From the NCBI RefSeq assembly GCF_010915725.1, contig NZ_JAAIJR010000009.1:1-64000 (forward strand): 64,000 bases of DNA, written 5' to 3'. Below the pieces are notes generated by a model that made no database searches, was not told the DNA's origin, and saw only the letters and a program-made list of their open reading frames with translations. The DNA comes from Thiorhodococcus mannitoliphagus (lineage in GTDB: Bacteria > Pseudomonadota > Gammaproteobacteria > Chromatiales > Chromatiaceae). Shown here one piece after another: positions 26,521-35,360 of this stretch. The first letter of the stretch is position 1, and each line of letters opens with the position of its first letter. Made by a program: the position numbers and the translations under genes.

Positions 26521-27123
26521 ATGCAAGAACACCGCAGCTTGTCGTCCGAGGCGATGGACGCCATCGAATCCGCCTTTCACCTCTACGACCCGCCGTTGTG
26601 GCTCGTGACCGCGCGCGCCGGCGAGCGCCGTGGCGGACTGATTGCGACTTCAGCCGTGCGGGCCTCCATCGTTCCCGAGCTGCCGCGCATGCTGATCGCC
26701 ATCGCGAAACAACACCATACTTGGGGGTTGATCGAATCCTCGGGACGCTTTGCCTTGCATCTGCTGCCTGTTGATGACCTGGAGGTGGTGTGGCATTTCG
26801 GGCTCACGACTGGGCAAGATACTGATAAGCTGGCCGGCTTGGAGATGGGCGAGACTCCCGAAGGCAATCCGCGCTACCCGCGGGCTGCAGCCTGGATGGA
26901 TTGCCGGGTCGAGACCAGCATGGACATCGGTGATCGCACCGTCTACCTCGCGCAGGTCGTCGGAGGGCGAGCGTCGGTAGAGGGAACTGTACTGACGGTC
27001 GCCAGTCTGAGGCGGGATGCGCCGCCGGAGCGCAAGGCCGAGCTGGATCGCCTCTACGCCAGGGACCAGGGCATCGATGCCGCCGCTATCCAAGCTTGGC
27101 GACGCGACCTGCCAAGCCCCTAG
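26521..27123 (+). CDS. Flavin reductase-like, FMN-binding split-barrel protein
   Basis: A 200-residue protein. WLVTARAGERRGGLIATSAV, IAKQHHTWGLIESSGRFALH and DRTVYLAQVVGG are typical of the flavin reductase (DIM6/NTAB-like) family, which uses FMN with NAD(P)H or acts as partner of monooxygenases. The ATG at 26521 has no strong ribosome site. No partner oxygenase is adjacent, so the substrate is unknown. Confidence 0.8.
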   Translation: MQEHRSLSSEAMDAIESAFHLYDPPLWLVTARAGERRGGLIATSAVRASIVPELPRMLIAIAKQHHTWGLIESSGRFALHLLPVDDLEVVWHFGLTTGQDTDKLAGLEMGETPEGNPRYPRAAAWMDCRVETSMDIGDRTVYLAQVVGGRASVEGTVLTVASLRRDAPPERKAELDRLYARDQGIDAAAIQAWRRDLPSP

Positions 27124-27130
27124 GCGATTT

Positions 27131-27240
27131 CTGTCAAAGAAAATGCCCATCAATTGTTTCCCGATGCGAGCCATGCCGCCCCAAATCCCCTCTGGCCCCC
27201 CTTTGCGAAAGGGGGGAAGTTGTTGATGGACACTTCCAAA
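27131..27240 (+). repeat. Dispersed repeat family R2, copy 3
   Basis: CATCAATTGTTTC, then GATGCGAGCCATGCCGCC and CCCCCCTTTGCGAAAGGGGGG, ending GTTGTTGATGGACACTT, matches the start of the unit at 5170-5360. CCATCAA...TTGATGG and CCCCCTTTGCGAAAGGGGG make it a palindromic element. It directly precedes the R3 copy at 27251. Confidence 0.8.
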
Positions 27241-27250
27241 GCTCATATCC

Positions 27251-27385
27251 GCTGACGTTTCTCGAGATCCGCCTTGCGTGTCGCACCGACGGTCACAGAG
27301 TCCGGCTATGCTCCTGTCGGCGCTCCTTGAGGGTAAACCTCGATCTGGCGCAATCTGGTATGAGGTTTGCCTTCCTGTTGCCTTA
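27251..27385 (+). repeat. Dispersed repeat family R3, copy 2
   Basis: It matches 20592-20724 in the same orientation (CCGCCTTGCGTGTCGC, CTTGAGGGTAAAC, TGAGGTTTGCC, GCCTTA). It lies between the flavin reductase gene and pyk, 145 bases before the pyk start. Confidence 0.7.
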
Positions 27386-27529
27386 ACCTGAAAGCGCCCC
27401 AGGCCATCTCTATTCTCGGGTGGATGTCTCGGTATGTGCGCAAGGCCGCTCATGCCGGGCTCATCGCCCATTTTCCCCGTCATCCATCTCAGCTCTGTCG
27501 AGCAGTATCCCAACTGGGAGGAGTCCCCC

Positions 27530-28978
27530 GTGAAGTTGCCTGACCACAAGACCAAAATCGTCGCCACCATTGGCCCGGCGTCCGACGCGCCCGAGATGCT
27601 TGCCAAGCTCATGCAGGCCGGCTTGAATGTTGCCCGCCTGAATTTCTCGCACGGTGATCTCGACTACCACGCCGAGATCATCGCGCGGATTCGCAAGGCC
27701 GCGGCGGAGACCGGCAGACGCGTTGCCATCATGGGCGACCTCCCTGGCCCCAAGATGCGTATCGGCGATCTCAAGGAAGAGCCCATCGAGCTGCAGCGCG
27801 ACGAGGAGCTGATCCTGACGACTGATGAGATCCTTGGGGACAAGGAGAGGGTTAGTATCAGCTTTCCTAACTTGGCGGACGCCGTGCAACCGGGGGATCG
27901 GCTCTATCTCAACGATGGATTCATCCTACTCAAGGTGCTGGAGGTGGTTGGCAATGACATCCGCTGCAGCGTCCGTGTCGGCGGGGAGCTGTCCTCGCGC
28001 AAGGGCCTGAATCTGCCGGGAATCGATCTCGGCATCAGCGCCTTCACGGACAATGACCGCGAGTGGCTAGGCTTCGCTGCCAAGCATGGATTGGATGCCG
28101 TGAGTCAGTCCTTCGTCGCGACCGAGGATGACATTCTCGCGGTGCGCCGGGCGGCGGCGGACCTGGATTATGCCCCCTTCATCATCGCCAAGATCGAGCG
28201 GGCCGATGCCCTCGATAACCTTGAGCGGATCCTAATGGCGGCGGACGGCATCATGGTTGCGCGCGGTGACCTGGGTGTCGAAATTCCCATTGAGCGCATT
28301 GCCGTCGTCCAGAAGCAGATCACGGAGCTGGCGAACCGTCTCGGCAAGCCCGTCATCACCGCGACCCAGATGCTCGAATCCATGGTCACCTTCCGGCGGC
28401 CGACCCGCGCGGAGGCGACGGACGTCGCCAACGCCATTCTCGGCGGGACCGACTGCGTGATGCTGTCCGCCGAGTCTGCCATGGGACGCTATCCGGTCGA
28501 GTCCGTTGCCATGCTGGCCGGCATCGCCGCCCAGGTCGAGCCGGAGCGCAGCAAGCAGCCATTCGTCCGCACCATGGGGGGATTCAACGGCAGTGACCAG
28601 ACGCGCGCGGTGGACCTCATCGCTGCCAGCGTTTACCACACCATCAACAACAGTGAGCCCGAGGTTGTGGTGGTGCCGACGCAGTCCGGCAGTACGCCGC
28701 GCAACGTCGCGCGCTTTCGCCCGCCGGTTTGGATCATCGCCTTCAGCCCGAACGCGGCCACTTGCCAGTCGCTCCAGTTCTCCTACGGTATTCACGCCGT
28801 TCAGGTCGATGACGACCGCCCGGACTGGTCGGGCTTCGTCCGTCAGTGGCTGCGCGAGCGCGGCGTCGACACCGGCCTGGTGCTGCTCACCCAAGGGCCG
28901 ACGGCGCACAATCCTTGCGGCAACTACCGCATGGAGATCCTCGAACTCGGCCTGCAGCCGGGTGTGCACTGCCCCTAA
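27530..28978 (+). CDS. pyk: Pyruvate kinase
   Basis: A 482-residue glycolytic enzyme converting phosphoenolpyruvate and ADP to pyruvate and ATP. The GTG at 27530 is chosen as start: GGGAGGAG lies 6-8 bases before it, and the protein then begins VKLPDHKTKIVATIGPAS as usual for the family; an upstream ATG at 27434 would add 32 unconserved residues. Motifs seen: RLNFSHG, GDLPGPKMRIG, IAKIERADAL (catalytic lysine), MVARGDLGVEIP and TATQMLESM. Single gene; tRNA-Val lies 77 bases downstream. Confidence 0.96.
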   Translation: MKLPDHKTKIVATIGPASDAPEMLAKLMQAGLNVARLNFSHGDLDYHAEIIARIRKAAAETGRRVAIMGDLPGPKMRIGDLKEEPIELQRDEELILTTDEILGDKERVSISFPNLADAVQPGDRLYLNDGFILLKVLEVVGNDIRCSVRVGGELSSRKGLNLPGIDLGISAFTDNDREWLGFAAKHGLDAVSQSFVATEDDILAVRRAAADLDYAPFIIAKIERADALDNLERILMAADGIMVARGDLGVEIPIERIAVVQKQITELANRLGKPVITATQMLESMVTFRRPTRAEATDVANAILGGTDCVMLSAESAMGRYPVESVAMLAGIAAQVEPERSKQPFVRTMGGFNGSDQTRAVDLIAASVYHTINNSEPEVVVVPTQSGSTPRNVARFRPPVWIIAFSPNAATCQSLQFSYGIHAVQVDDDRPDWSGFVRQWLRERGVDTGLVLLTQGPTAHNPCGNYRMEILELGLQPGVHCP

Positions 28979-29055
28979 CCGGGTCGGTCAGTGAATTTGA
29001 TGCCGCAGACGTTGACTGTCGGGCTCAGGGTCCAGTAGACTGCCGCGTCTGATTT

Positions 29056-29130
29056 GGGCGCATAGCTCAGCGGGAGAGCACTGCCTTCACACGGCAGGGG
29101 TCACAGGTTCAATCCCTGTTGCGCCCACCA
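29056..29130 (+). tRNA. tRNA-Val (anticodon CAC)
   Basis: The cloverleaf is complete: acceptor GGGCGCA/TGCGCCC (29056-29062 with 29120-29126), D-arm with AGCTCAGCGGGAGAGC, anticodon arm CTGCC-TTCACAC-GGCAG reading anticodon CAC, T-arm ACAGG-TTCAATC-CCTGT, then discriminator A and an encoded CCA end. Confidence 0.97.
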
Positions 29131-29156
29131 AATTCAGCGAGCATTGATCAATCGAG

Positions 29157-29193
29157 AAGGCCGGCTCCGGCGCAACCGGGGTCGGCCTTTTTG
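29157..29193 (+). terminator. Rho-independent terminator of tRNA-Val
   Basis: AAGGCCGGCTCCGG (29157-29170) pairs with CCGGGGTCGGCCTT (29176-29189) around a CGCAA loop and runs into TTTTTG. It lies 26 bases after the tRNA. Confidence 0.85.
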
Positions 29194-29229
29194 TTTGCCG
29201 CCGAGTTGTCCTCCAAGTGACGGCAGGTG

Positions 29230-29285
29230 CTGGGAGTGCCGGCCTCCAGGCCGGCAGGTGTTGACCTGGAGGTCAATACTCCCAG
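29230..29285. repeat. Composite palindromic repeat
   Basis: CTGGGAGT at 29230-29237 and ACTCCCAG at 29278-29285 enclose two inner hairpins, GCCGGCCTCCAGGCCGGC and TTGACCTGGAGGTCAA. The nested layout gives a cloverleaf-like fold. It is typical of palindromic intergenic repeats. A related GCCCTGGAGGGC palindrome occurs at 59702-59723 and partly at 36435-36454. Confidence 0.75.
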
Positions 29286-29422
29286 CGGCTCGACTCTTCA
29301 GGCGCCTGCGCAGTCCCTGATCTTAGGTGTAGTCGGGCCGTCCTTCGCGGCGGCTCGGGGGCGTGCTTTTGTTTCCATCGACGCCCGGTGTGTGCGGGCT
29401 GTCCCAGCAGACTCAGTGATCC

Positions 29423-30901
29423 ATGATGAAAGCTCTACGCCAGGAATGGTTTTCCAACGTCCGCAACGACCTGCTCGCCGGCCTGGTGGTCGCGCTGGCG
29501 CTGATTCCGGAGGCCATCGCTTTCTCCATCATCGCGGGTGTCGACCCCAAGGTCGGCCTCTATGCGTCCTTCTCCATCGCCACGGTGACCGCCTTCCTCG
29601 GTGGGCGTCCGGGCATGATTTCGGCTGCGACCGGCGCGATGGCCCTGCTGATGGTGACGCTGGTCAAGGACCACGGGCTGGAGTATCTCCTGGCCGCGAC
29701 CGTGCTGACCGGCGTGCTGCAGATCCTGGCGGGCATGCTGCGGTTGGGGGCGCTGATGCGTTTCGTCTCGCGCTCCGTCATCACCGGCTTCGTCAATGCG
29801 CTGGCGATTTTGATCTTCATGGCACAGCTGCCGGAGCTGATCGGCGCGACCTGGGAGGTCTACGCCATGGTCGCCGCCGGGCTGGCCATCATCTATCTCT
29901 TCCCCTACGTCACCAAGGCGGTGCCTTCGCCTCTGGTGACCATCCTGGTGCTCACCGCCGTGACCATGGTGCTCGGGCTCGACATCCGCACGGTCGGCGA
30001 CATGGGCCAGATGCCGGACACCTTGCCGGTCTTCTTGCTGCCGGACATCCCGCTCAACCTGGAGACGCTGGAGATCATCTTTCCAGTTTCCGCGACGCTG
30101 GCGGTCGTGGGTTTGCTGGAGTCACTGATGACGGCCGCCATCATCGATGATCTAACCGATTCGACCAGCAACAAGAACCGCGAGTGCGTGGGGCAGGGCG
30201 TCGCCAATATCACCACGGGCTTCATGGGTGGCATGGCCGGCTGCGCCATGATCGGTCAGTCCGTCATCAACGTGAAATCGGGCGGTCGCGGGCGGCTCTC
30301 GACCCTGGTCGCTGGCATTTTCCTCCTGCTCATGGTCGTCTTCGCCAACGACTGGGTCGCCCAGATCCCCATGGCGGCCTTGGTCGCGGTCATGATCATG
30401 GTGTCCATTGGCACCTTCAACTGGGCCTCCATCCGTAATTTGCGGGACCATCCGCTGTGGGCGAATGTCGTCATGCTGTCGACCGTCATTGTCGTGGTTG
30501 CGACACATGATCTGGCGAAAGGCGTGCTCGTCGGGGTGCTGCTGTCCGGGTTCTTCTTCGCCAACAAGGTCGGCAAGGTGCTGTATGTGGGTTCGCTGTC
30601 GATGGACGAGGGGCGGCTGCGCGCCTATGTCGTCACCGGTCAGGTGTTCTTCGCTTCGGCGGACCGCTTCGTCGGCGCCTTCGACTTCAAGGAGGTCATC
30701 GAGCGCGTGCGCATCGACGTCAGTCGTGCTCACTTTTGGGACATTACCGCCGTGAGTGCACTGGATAAGGTCGTCATCAAGTTCCGGCGCGAGGGCACGG
30801 AGGTCGAGGTCGTCGGGCTGGACGAGGCGAGCGCGACCATGGTCGACCGCTTCGCTGTGCACGACAAGCCAGAGGCTGTCGAACAGCTCATGGGCCATTG
30901 A
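29423..30901 (+). CDS. SulP-family anion transporter with C-terminal STAS-like domain
   Basis: A 492-residue inner-membrane protein. It begins with the SulP start [22 protein letters not shown] (first helix) and shows about ten to twelve hydrophobic segments to residue about 395, with [20 protein letters not shown] in the conserved core. A cytoplasmic STAS-type domain follows ([32 protein letters not shown]). SulP proteins carry sulfate, bicarbonate or other anions; the substrate cannot be told. It is followed directly by a universal stress protein on the same strand, a pairing seen elsewhere and suggesting stress-linked control of transport. Confidence 0.9.
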   Translation: MMKALRQEWFSNVRNDLLAGLVVALALIPEAIAFSIIAGVDPKVGLYASFSIATVTAFLGGRPGMISAATGAMALLMVTLVKDHGLEYLLAATVLTGVLQILAGMLRLGALMRFVSRSVITGFVNALAILIFMAQLPELIGATWEVYAMVAAGLAIIYLFPYVTKAVPSPLVTILVLTAVTMVLGLDIRTVGDMGQMPDTLPVFLLPDIPLNLETLEIIFPVSATLAVVGLLESLMTAAIIDDLTDSTSNKNRECVGQGVANITTGFMGGMAGCAMIGQSVINVKSGGRGRLSTLVAGIFLLLMVVFANDWVAQIPMAALVAVMIMVSIGTFNWASIRNLRDHPLWANVVMLSTVIVVVATHDLAKGVLVGVLLSGFFFANKVGKVLYVGSLSMDEGRLRAYVVTGQVFFASADRFVGAFDFKEVIERVRIDVSRAHFWDITAVSALDKVVIKFRREGTEVEVVGLDEASATMVDRFAVHDKPEAVEQLMGH

Positions 30902-30915
30902 GAGAGGGAGTCATC

Positions 30916-31779
30916 ATGCTGAACGAAGACAAGATCTTGGCCTGTGTCGACCAGTCGCATTTCGCCGACACCGTGACCGACGCTGCCGCCTGGGCGGCCA
31001 GTCGCGCCGCCGCGCCCATGGAACTGCTGCACATCATCGATCGTCACCCGGAGATCTCGACCGGCGACGACCACAGCGGCGCCATCGGTATCAACGCCCA
31101 GCAGCACCTGCTGACGGAACTGTCCGAGCAGGACGCCGCCCGTAGCCGAGAGGTCCGCGAGCGTGGCCGACTCTTCCTGATGCGCCAGCGCGAGCGTGCC
31201 ATTCAGGCCGGCGCCGCGGCACCGGACGTGCGGCAGCGCTATGGCGAGCTTGAAGAGGTGCTGATCGAGCAGCAGCCGGGCGTGCGCCTCTTCGTGCTCG
31301 GGCGCCGCGGCGAGTCGGCCGAGACGACTCAGCGCGATCTCGGACGCAACGTCGAGCGTGTGGTGCGGGCGCTCAAGCGGCCGATCCTCGCCGTGACCGA
31401 AGACTTCCGGGCGCCGCGCCGCGTCATGATCGCCTTCGATGGTGGCATGGTGACGCGGCGCGGCGTCGAGATGGTCGCCGCGAGCCCGCTGTTTCGCGAT
31501 CTGACGGTCCACCTGCTGATGTCCGGCAAGGAGCGCAAGAACGACGCCAAGCAGCTCGAGTGGGCGAAAACGACGCTCGAAGCAGCCGGACTGGAGGCTC
31601 CCGCCGCGCTCATCCCAGGCGACGCCGAGAGCATCATTGCCCGCAGTGTGCGTGATCAGTCCATCGACATGCTCATCATGGGCGCCTATGGGCACTCGCC
31701 GATCCGCACCCTCTTGTTCGGCAGTAAGACCTCGGACCTGCTGCGTTCGGCAACCATTCCGACCCTCTTGTTGCGGTAG
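30916..31779 (+). CDS. Tandem universal stress protein (UspA family)
   Basis: A 287-residue protein with two Usp folds, about 1-150 and 155-287. The second half ends with the ATP-binding signature MGAYGHSPIRTLLFGSKTS (G-x2-G-x9-GS/T); the corresponding site of the first half is degenerate (LGRRGES). ATG 30916 is chosen because GAGAGGGAG lies before it; a TTG at 30898 overlaps the SulP stop. Likely cotranscribed with the SulP gene and may modulate it. Confidence 0.88.
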   Translation: MLNEDKILACVDQSHFADTVTDAAAWAASRAAAPMELLHIIDRHPEISTGDDHSGAIGINAQQHLLTELSEQDAARSREVRERGRLFLMRQRERAIQAGAAAPDVRQRYGELEEVLIEQQPGVRLFVLGRRGESAETTQRDLGRNVERVVRALKRPILAVTEDFRAPRRVMIAFDGGMVTRRGVEMVAASPLFRDLTVHLLMSGKERKNDAKQLEWAKTTLEAAGLEAPAALIPGDAESIIARSVRDQSIDMLIMGAYGHSPIRTLLFGSKTSDLLRSATIPTLLLR

Positions 31780-31801
31780 GCTGCAGTCGGCTGCATCCAA
31801 A

Positions 31802-32278
31802 TCATTCGAGTCGAATCGCTTTGGCACCAAGGATGATGTAGAGCATGGCTAAGGAAAACCCGATGCTGATCGAAGCCAGTCGTGCAAAGTGTCCCTTTTC
31901 TTCCATTGGGCTGAGCGCCCATCGTCGGATGTAATAGGCTAGCAGGAACAACATGACGCCCAAGAAGAACGTCAGCTTCTCTGGGCCAAAGTCCTCGCTC
32001 AAGAGCATGAGCGATCCGGCGCTAAGGGCCGCGGCGGACAGCACGAAGAGGACTAAGGATAAGAGGAGTGCAGGCGTCTTCAGTTTGGAGATGAGTTCCC
32101 TGATGCTTTCGTTAGCGTGCAGGTGTTTGACAAGGTAAGTCATTGAGAGAACCAGCAGGAAGATCGTAAAGAGGAAGCCGCCCAAGCTAAAAAGCGCTTC
32201 ATCACGGCCGGAGCAGCCGGTCGTGATCATGGTTGTGCCGAATGCGACGAGCCATGTTCTCTTGCCAGGCGGATTCAC
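31802..32278 (-). CDS. Hypothetical four-helix membrane protein
   Basis: A 158-residue protein starting with GTG at 32278, which overlaps the stop of the upstream small gene (GTGA). An N-terminal hydrophobic stretch ends TTGCSG, a weak lipobox-like site, then four hydrophobic segments follow: LGGFLFTIFLLVLSM, ALLLSLVLFVLSAAALSAG, TFFLGVMLFLLAYYI and IGFSLAMLYIILGA. No family recognised. Confidence 0.65.
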   Translation of the reverse strand: MNPPGKRTWLVAFGTTMITTGCSGRDEALFSLGGFLFTIFLLVLSMTYLVKHLHANESIRELISKLKTPALLLSLVLFVLSAAALSAGSLMLLSEDFGPEKLTFFLGVMLFLLAYYIRRWALSPMEEKGHFARLASISIGFSLAMLYIILGAKAIRLE

Positions 32279-32535
32279 TGCTTTTCGTCCCTGTCGCTGC
32301 TCTCCTTGTTGCGCATCTCCGTCCTGACCTCCTTGCTCCATCGCATGATTTGCGGGAGATTGGGCAGCACAACGACGAAAATGATTGCCAAGATGCCCAG
32401 CAGGAAGAGAATTGTCGTCACGCTATGGGTCGCAAAATACGCCAAGACCCCAGTGCCTGCTGCAGCGGCAAGGATGACGACAATAATGAGCCAAATTGGA
32501 ACAATGATGGGTGCAGCCATGAAGCGAGGTTTCAC
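32275..32535 (-). CDS. Hypothetical small membrane protein
   Basis: An 86-residue protein with two hydrophobic segments (IIVPIWLIIVVILAAAAGTGVL in part and ILFLLGILAIIFVVVLPNL) and a charged C-terminal tail (EVRTEMRNKESSDRDEKQ). The start is GTG 32535 or ATG 32520; no strong ribosome site decides. It overlaps the next gene by GTGA, so the pair form an operon. Function unknown. Confidence 0.6.
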   Translation of the reverse strand: MKPRFMAAPIIVPIWLIIVVILAAAAGTGVLAYFATHSVTTILFLLGILAIIFVVVLPNLPQIMRWSKEVRTEMRNKESSDRDEKQ

Positions 32536-33040
32536 CTGTGTTTGTGTGCCTTTCGGCTCCCCTCAGGGGGGTGCTTGTCCCTGCGGAAGACGACCGACCG
32601 GAGCGATGATCGACGCCCCTTTGTTGTTGCTATTACCGCTGCCGATGCTCGGCGTCCCATCCTGAGGCGCTGATGGCTCGGATGGAGGTGCTATCCCCGC
32701 AGTCGGCAGGGAATCCCGATCTTGATGCCGAAGACGGCGGCCAAAAGAAAAGCGACCTCTCGCCTTTTGATCCCATCTGTCCCGTCTTGATCGCGGACAC
32801 CGGCTCGCATGCCTGAACGCCTTCAGCCAGGGACGTCGCGTCGGTCGGTCCTGTCGTGGCTCCCGACTAGCACCCTAGGGCGGGCTTGTCGTCCGAAAAC
32901 CTGTTCAAAGTATCGACAGACTAGGCGCAGGGCTTGTGTTTTCAGATCTAGGCACGAACTACTCGGCTAAGGAATGAGGTAGTGTCCAGGATGGCCCAGC
33001 ACGTCATTCTCCTTCCAGTCATCTTAACGAGGTCCAAGCC
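32536..33040. other. Intergenic region without recognised features
   Basis: About 500 bases between the divergent small membrane genes and the 52-residue gene. No gene, repeat or terminator is supported. GAGGTCCAAGCC just before 33041 holds the ribosome site of the next gene. Confidence 0.5.
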
Positions 33041-33199
33041 ATGTCCTTTCCGCAGTCAACACTGATCACCGGTGGTCTCCTTGCTGTCATGATGTTCTTC
33101 GGCACGGTCGCCACCGTCCAAGCCGGTGACGGTTGCACCAGCGACAAAAAGTCCGCGTCGACAGCATCGCTGACTGAGGCGCCCGCCGTAATCCTCTAG
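33041..33199 (+). CDS. Small exported peptide (52 residues)
   Basis: ATG at 33041 is preceded by CGAGG at a suitable distance. The first 28 residues are a clear signal peptide: basic-poor start, hydrophobic core GGLLAVMMFFGTVATV and cleavage site VQAGD. The mature part is about 24 residues, hydrophilic, with one cysteine (GDGCTSDKKSAS). It is not a recognised family. A single cysteine could allow dimerisation or heme-independent redox chemistry; that is speculation. Confidence 0.55.
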   Translation: MSFPQSTLITGGLLAVMMFFGTVATVQAGDGCTSDKKSASTASLTEAPAVIL

Positions 33200-33352
33200 C
33201 TTGATCCCCGACCACATCGGTCGACATCGGCGCAGGGATGCGCCACACCCCTCCATAGCCGCACGCCGGCATTCCCTTTATCCTCGCCGGTCATGATTCT
33301 CCCGCAGCATTAGACGCTGTTTGGAAACCGGGCTCAAGCCAGTCGGTTAGCC

Positions 33353-34336
33353 ATGCGTTTGCTTGTGATCGATGGGTCGGATCTAAAGGCGGATCAGTCG
33401 TTGTATCCCATGTTGGTGCTGACCATAGTGTTGAAGGCGATGCTTGCGCTGGTGGTCGCTGTCCTTGCGCTCTGGGCCTATGCGCATTGGCCGCGCGTCG
33501 GGCTGCCGCCGGAGGTGAAAGCCGATCGTATCTTGGTGCTCAAGTCCAAACGCCTGCTGAAGCTCTATCGCGGTGATGACTTGCTGCGGGTCTACCCGAT
33601 CTCACTGGGCTTCGCGCCCGTCGGTGCCAAGGAGCGCGAAGGTGATGGCAAGACGCCCGAGGGGTGCTATGTCATCGATTACCGCAACCCGAGGAGCCGC
33701 TTCTATCGCTCACTGCACCTTTCCTACCCGACGGCCTCCGAGATTGCGCGGGCGCAGGCGCGAGGCGTCTCTCCAGGCGGCTTGATCATGATCCACGGGC
33801 TGCGCAACGGTGCCGGCTTCTGGGGGCGACTACAGCGTTTTCGGGACTGGACGGCTGGATGCATCGCCGTTACCAATGCCGAGATGGCCGAGATCTGGCG
33901 CACGGTCCCTGATGGAACGCCGATCGAGATTCGGCCCTCGCCTCAGTTCCTTGCCTTGCGTTGCGGTCGCGGGACGATCTTGACTGTTTTCACGCCACTG
34001 TCTGCGGTTTGGATAATCTCGATGGGGTGGTCGTGCAGTTTGAGGCTCGTGCCGGGCTCGGGAATGGTCTCGAGGTATTCCAGGATGAGGCCGTTGAGGG
34101 TCTTGGGACCGGTTGTTGGGAGCTCCCAACGCAGCGCGCGATTGAGGTCGCGCACGCTGATGCTCCCGTCGGCCATCAGGCTGCCGTCCTCGCCGCGATG
34201 GACCTCGTCGATGCTGTCGGAGGGGTCCGTGGTGAACTCGCCGACGATCTCTTCCAACAGGTCTGTCAGGGTGATGAGCCCCATGAAGTCGCCGTACTCG
34301 TCGACGACGAGCCCGACCTGCTGCTTGTTTCTCTGA
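33353..34336 (+). CDS. L,D-transpeptidase (YkuD family), C-terminal end displaced
   Basis: One membrane anchor at about 20-47 is followed by the YkuD domain at about 57-200: ILVLKSKRLLKLYRG, DGKTPEG, IMIHGL and the catalytic WTAGCIAV (HG...GCIA). These enzymes form 3-3 crosslinks in peptidoglycan or attach lipoproteins in the periplasm. The domain ends near residue 205 (GTPIEIRPSP), but no stop follows: the frame runs another 120 residues, all antisense to the CorC-like gene, low in secondary structure and rich in S and R. The real stop was probably lost by a frameshift or mutation. The reading frame therefore overlaps its convergent neighbour by 394 bases. Confidence 0.82.
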   Translation: MRLLVIDGSDLKADQSLYPMLVLTIVLKAMLALVVAVLALWAYAHWPRVGLPPEVKADRILVLKSKRLLKLYRGDDLLRVYPISLGFAPVGAKEREGDGKTPEGCYVIDYRNPRSRFYRSLHLSYPTASEIARAQARGVSPGGLIMIHGLRNGAGFWGRLQRFRDWTAGCIAVTNAEMAEIWRTVPDGTPIEIRPSPQFLALRCGRGTILTVFTPLSAVWIISMGWSCSLRLVPGSGMVSRYSRMRPLRVLGPVVGSSQRSARLRSRTLMLPSAIRLPSSPRWTSSMLSEGSVVNSPTISSNRSVRVMSPMKSPYSSTTSPTCCLFL

Positions 34337-35217
34337 AAGTTGAGCAGCTGCTGATAGAGCGCCGTGCCCTCGGGGACGAAATAGGGATCTTGGGCGATCC
34401 CGGGCAGGTTTTCGCTGTTCAGACCATGCTCGAGCAAGGCATGCAGTGCGTTGCGTGCGTGCAGGATCCCGACGACGTTGTCGATACTGCCGTCGTAGAG
34501 CGGTAGCCGCGTGTAGCTGGTGCTGCGGATGGTTTGGAGGATCTCGTCCTCGTCGTCCTGGATGTCGACACCTTCCACGTCATTGCGCGGGATCATGATG
34601 TCTTCCACCGTGGCGTGCTCCAGGTCGAGGATCGCCAGGAGCATGGAGCGGCTGCGTTCCGGGATCATGGCGCCGGCCTCGCTGACCACGGTGCGGAGTT
34701 CGTCGCGGCTGAGAGCCATCTCCTGGCCGCCCTCCGGCGCGATCCCCATCAGCTTCAAGAGGCCGTTGGTGAAGAAGTTGACCAGCCAGACGATGGGGTA
34801 GAGTGCCTTGAGGAGCGGCGCGTAGACGTAAGAGGCGGGAAAGGCGAGCCGCTCGGGGTGCAGTGTGGCGTAGGTCTTGGGCGCGACCTCGGCAAAGATG
34901 AGGATGACCAAGGTTAGCAGCCCGGCGGCGATGCCGATGGCCGCCTCGCCACCGATGCGCAGCGCGATCACGGTGGCGAGCGAGGAGGCCATGATGTTGA
35001 CGAAGTTGTTGCCGAGCAGGATCAGGCCGATCAGCCGATCCGGTCGCTCGAGGAGCCGACGCACGATGCGCGCCCCCCGGTGTCCCTGGTCCGCCATGTG
35101 CCGCAGCTTGTAGCGGTTCATGGTCAGGATCGCGGTCTCCGAGCCCGAGAAGAAGGCCGAGAGATTGATGAGGATGAAGAGGGCGAAAAAGAGACCTGAA
35201 AGAGGGATGTCGCTCAC
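33943..35217 (-). CDS. CorC/HlyC-type (CNNM) membrane protein with CBS pair
   Basis: A 424-residue protein from GTG 35217 (an ATG at 35250 is possible). It has the DUF21 membrane part at about 1-165 with four hydrophobic segments (including LFFALFILINLSAFFSGSETA), a CBS pair at about 195-320 (VEDIMIPRNDVEG, LVVDEYGDFMGLITLTDLL) and a C-terminal CorC_HlyC domain. SGSETAI is the conserved ion-path motif. Members export magnesium or cobalt or affect their balance. Convergent with the L,D-transpeptidase gene. Confidence 0.92.
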   Translation of the reverse strand: MSDIPLSGLFFALFILINLSAFFSGSETAILTMNRYKLRHMADQGHRGARIVRRLLERPDRLIGLILLGNNFVNIMASSLATVIALRIGGEAAIGIAAGLLTLVILIFAEVAPKTYATLHPERLAFPASYVYAPLLKALYPIVWLVNFFTNGLLKLMGIAPEGGQEMALSRDELRTVVSEAGAMIPERSRSMLLAILDLEHATVEDIMIPRNDVEGVDIQDDEDEILQTIRSTSYTRLPLYDGSIDNVVGILHARNALHALLEHGLNSENLPGIAQDPYFVPEGTALYQQLLNFQRNKQQVGLVVDEYGDFMGLITLTDLLEEIVGEFTTDPSDSIDEVHRGEDGSLMADGSISVRDLNRALRWELPTTGPKTLNGLILEYLETIPEPGTSLKLHDHPIEIIQTADSGVKTVKIVPRPQRKARN

Positions 35218-35360
35218 GGGAAGCCGGAAAATGGCTGAACATCCCGGCATTCTAGCGAAACGGGTGGCGCACGGCGAATGGTGGCGCTCGCGCGGATCAT
35301 GCGACTTGCAGTTCCCTGAAAGTCCGGCATACTCCGGCGCTTTTTCGACAGGGGCTCACC

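Noticed and set aside
26650-27612. 320-residue minus-strand frame
   Set aside because: Antisense to the flavin reductase gene and running through repeats R2 and R3.
29227-30150. 307-residue plus-strand frame rich in G, R and H
   Set aside because: Second frame of the SulP gene; it has no domain and starts in a palindromic repeat.
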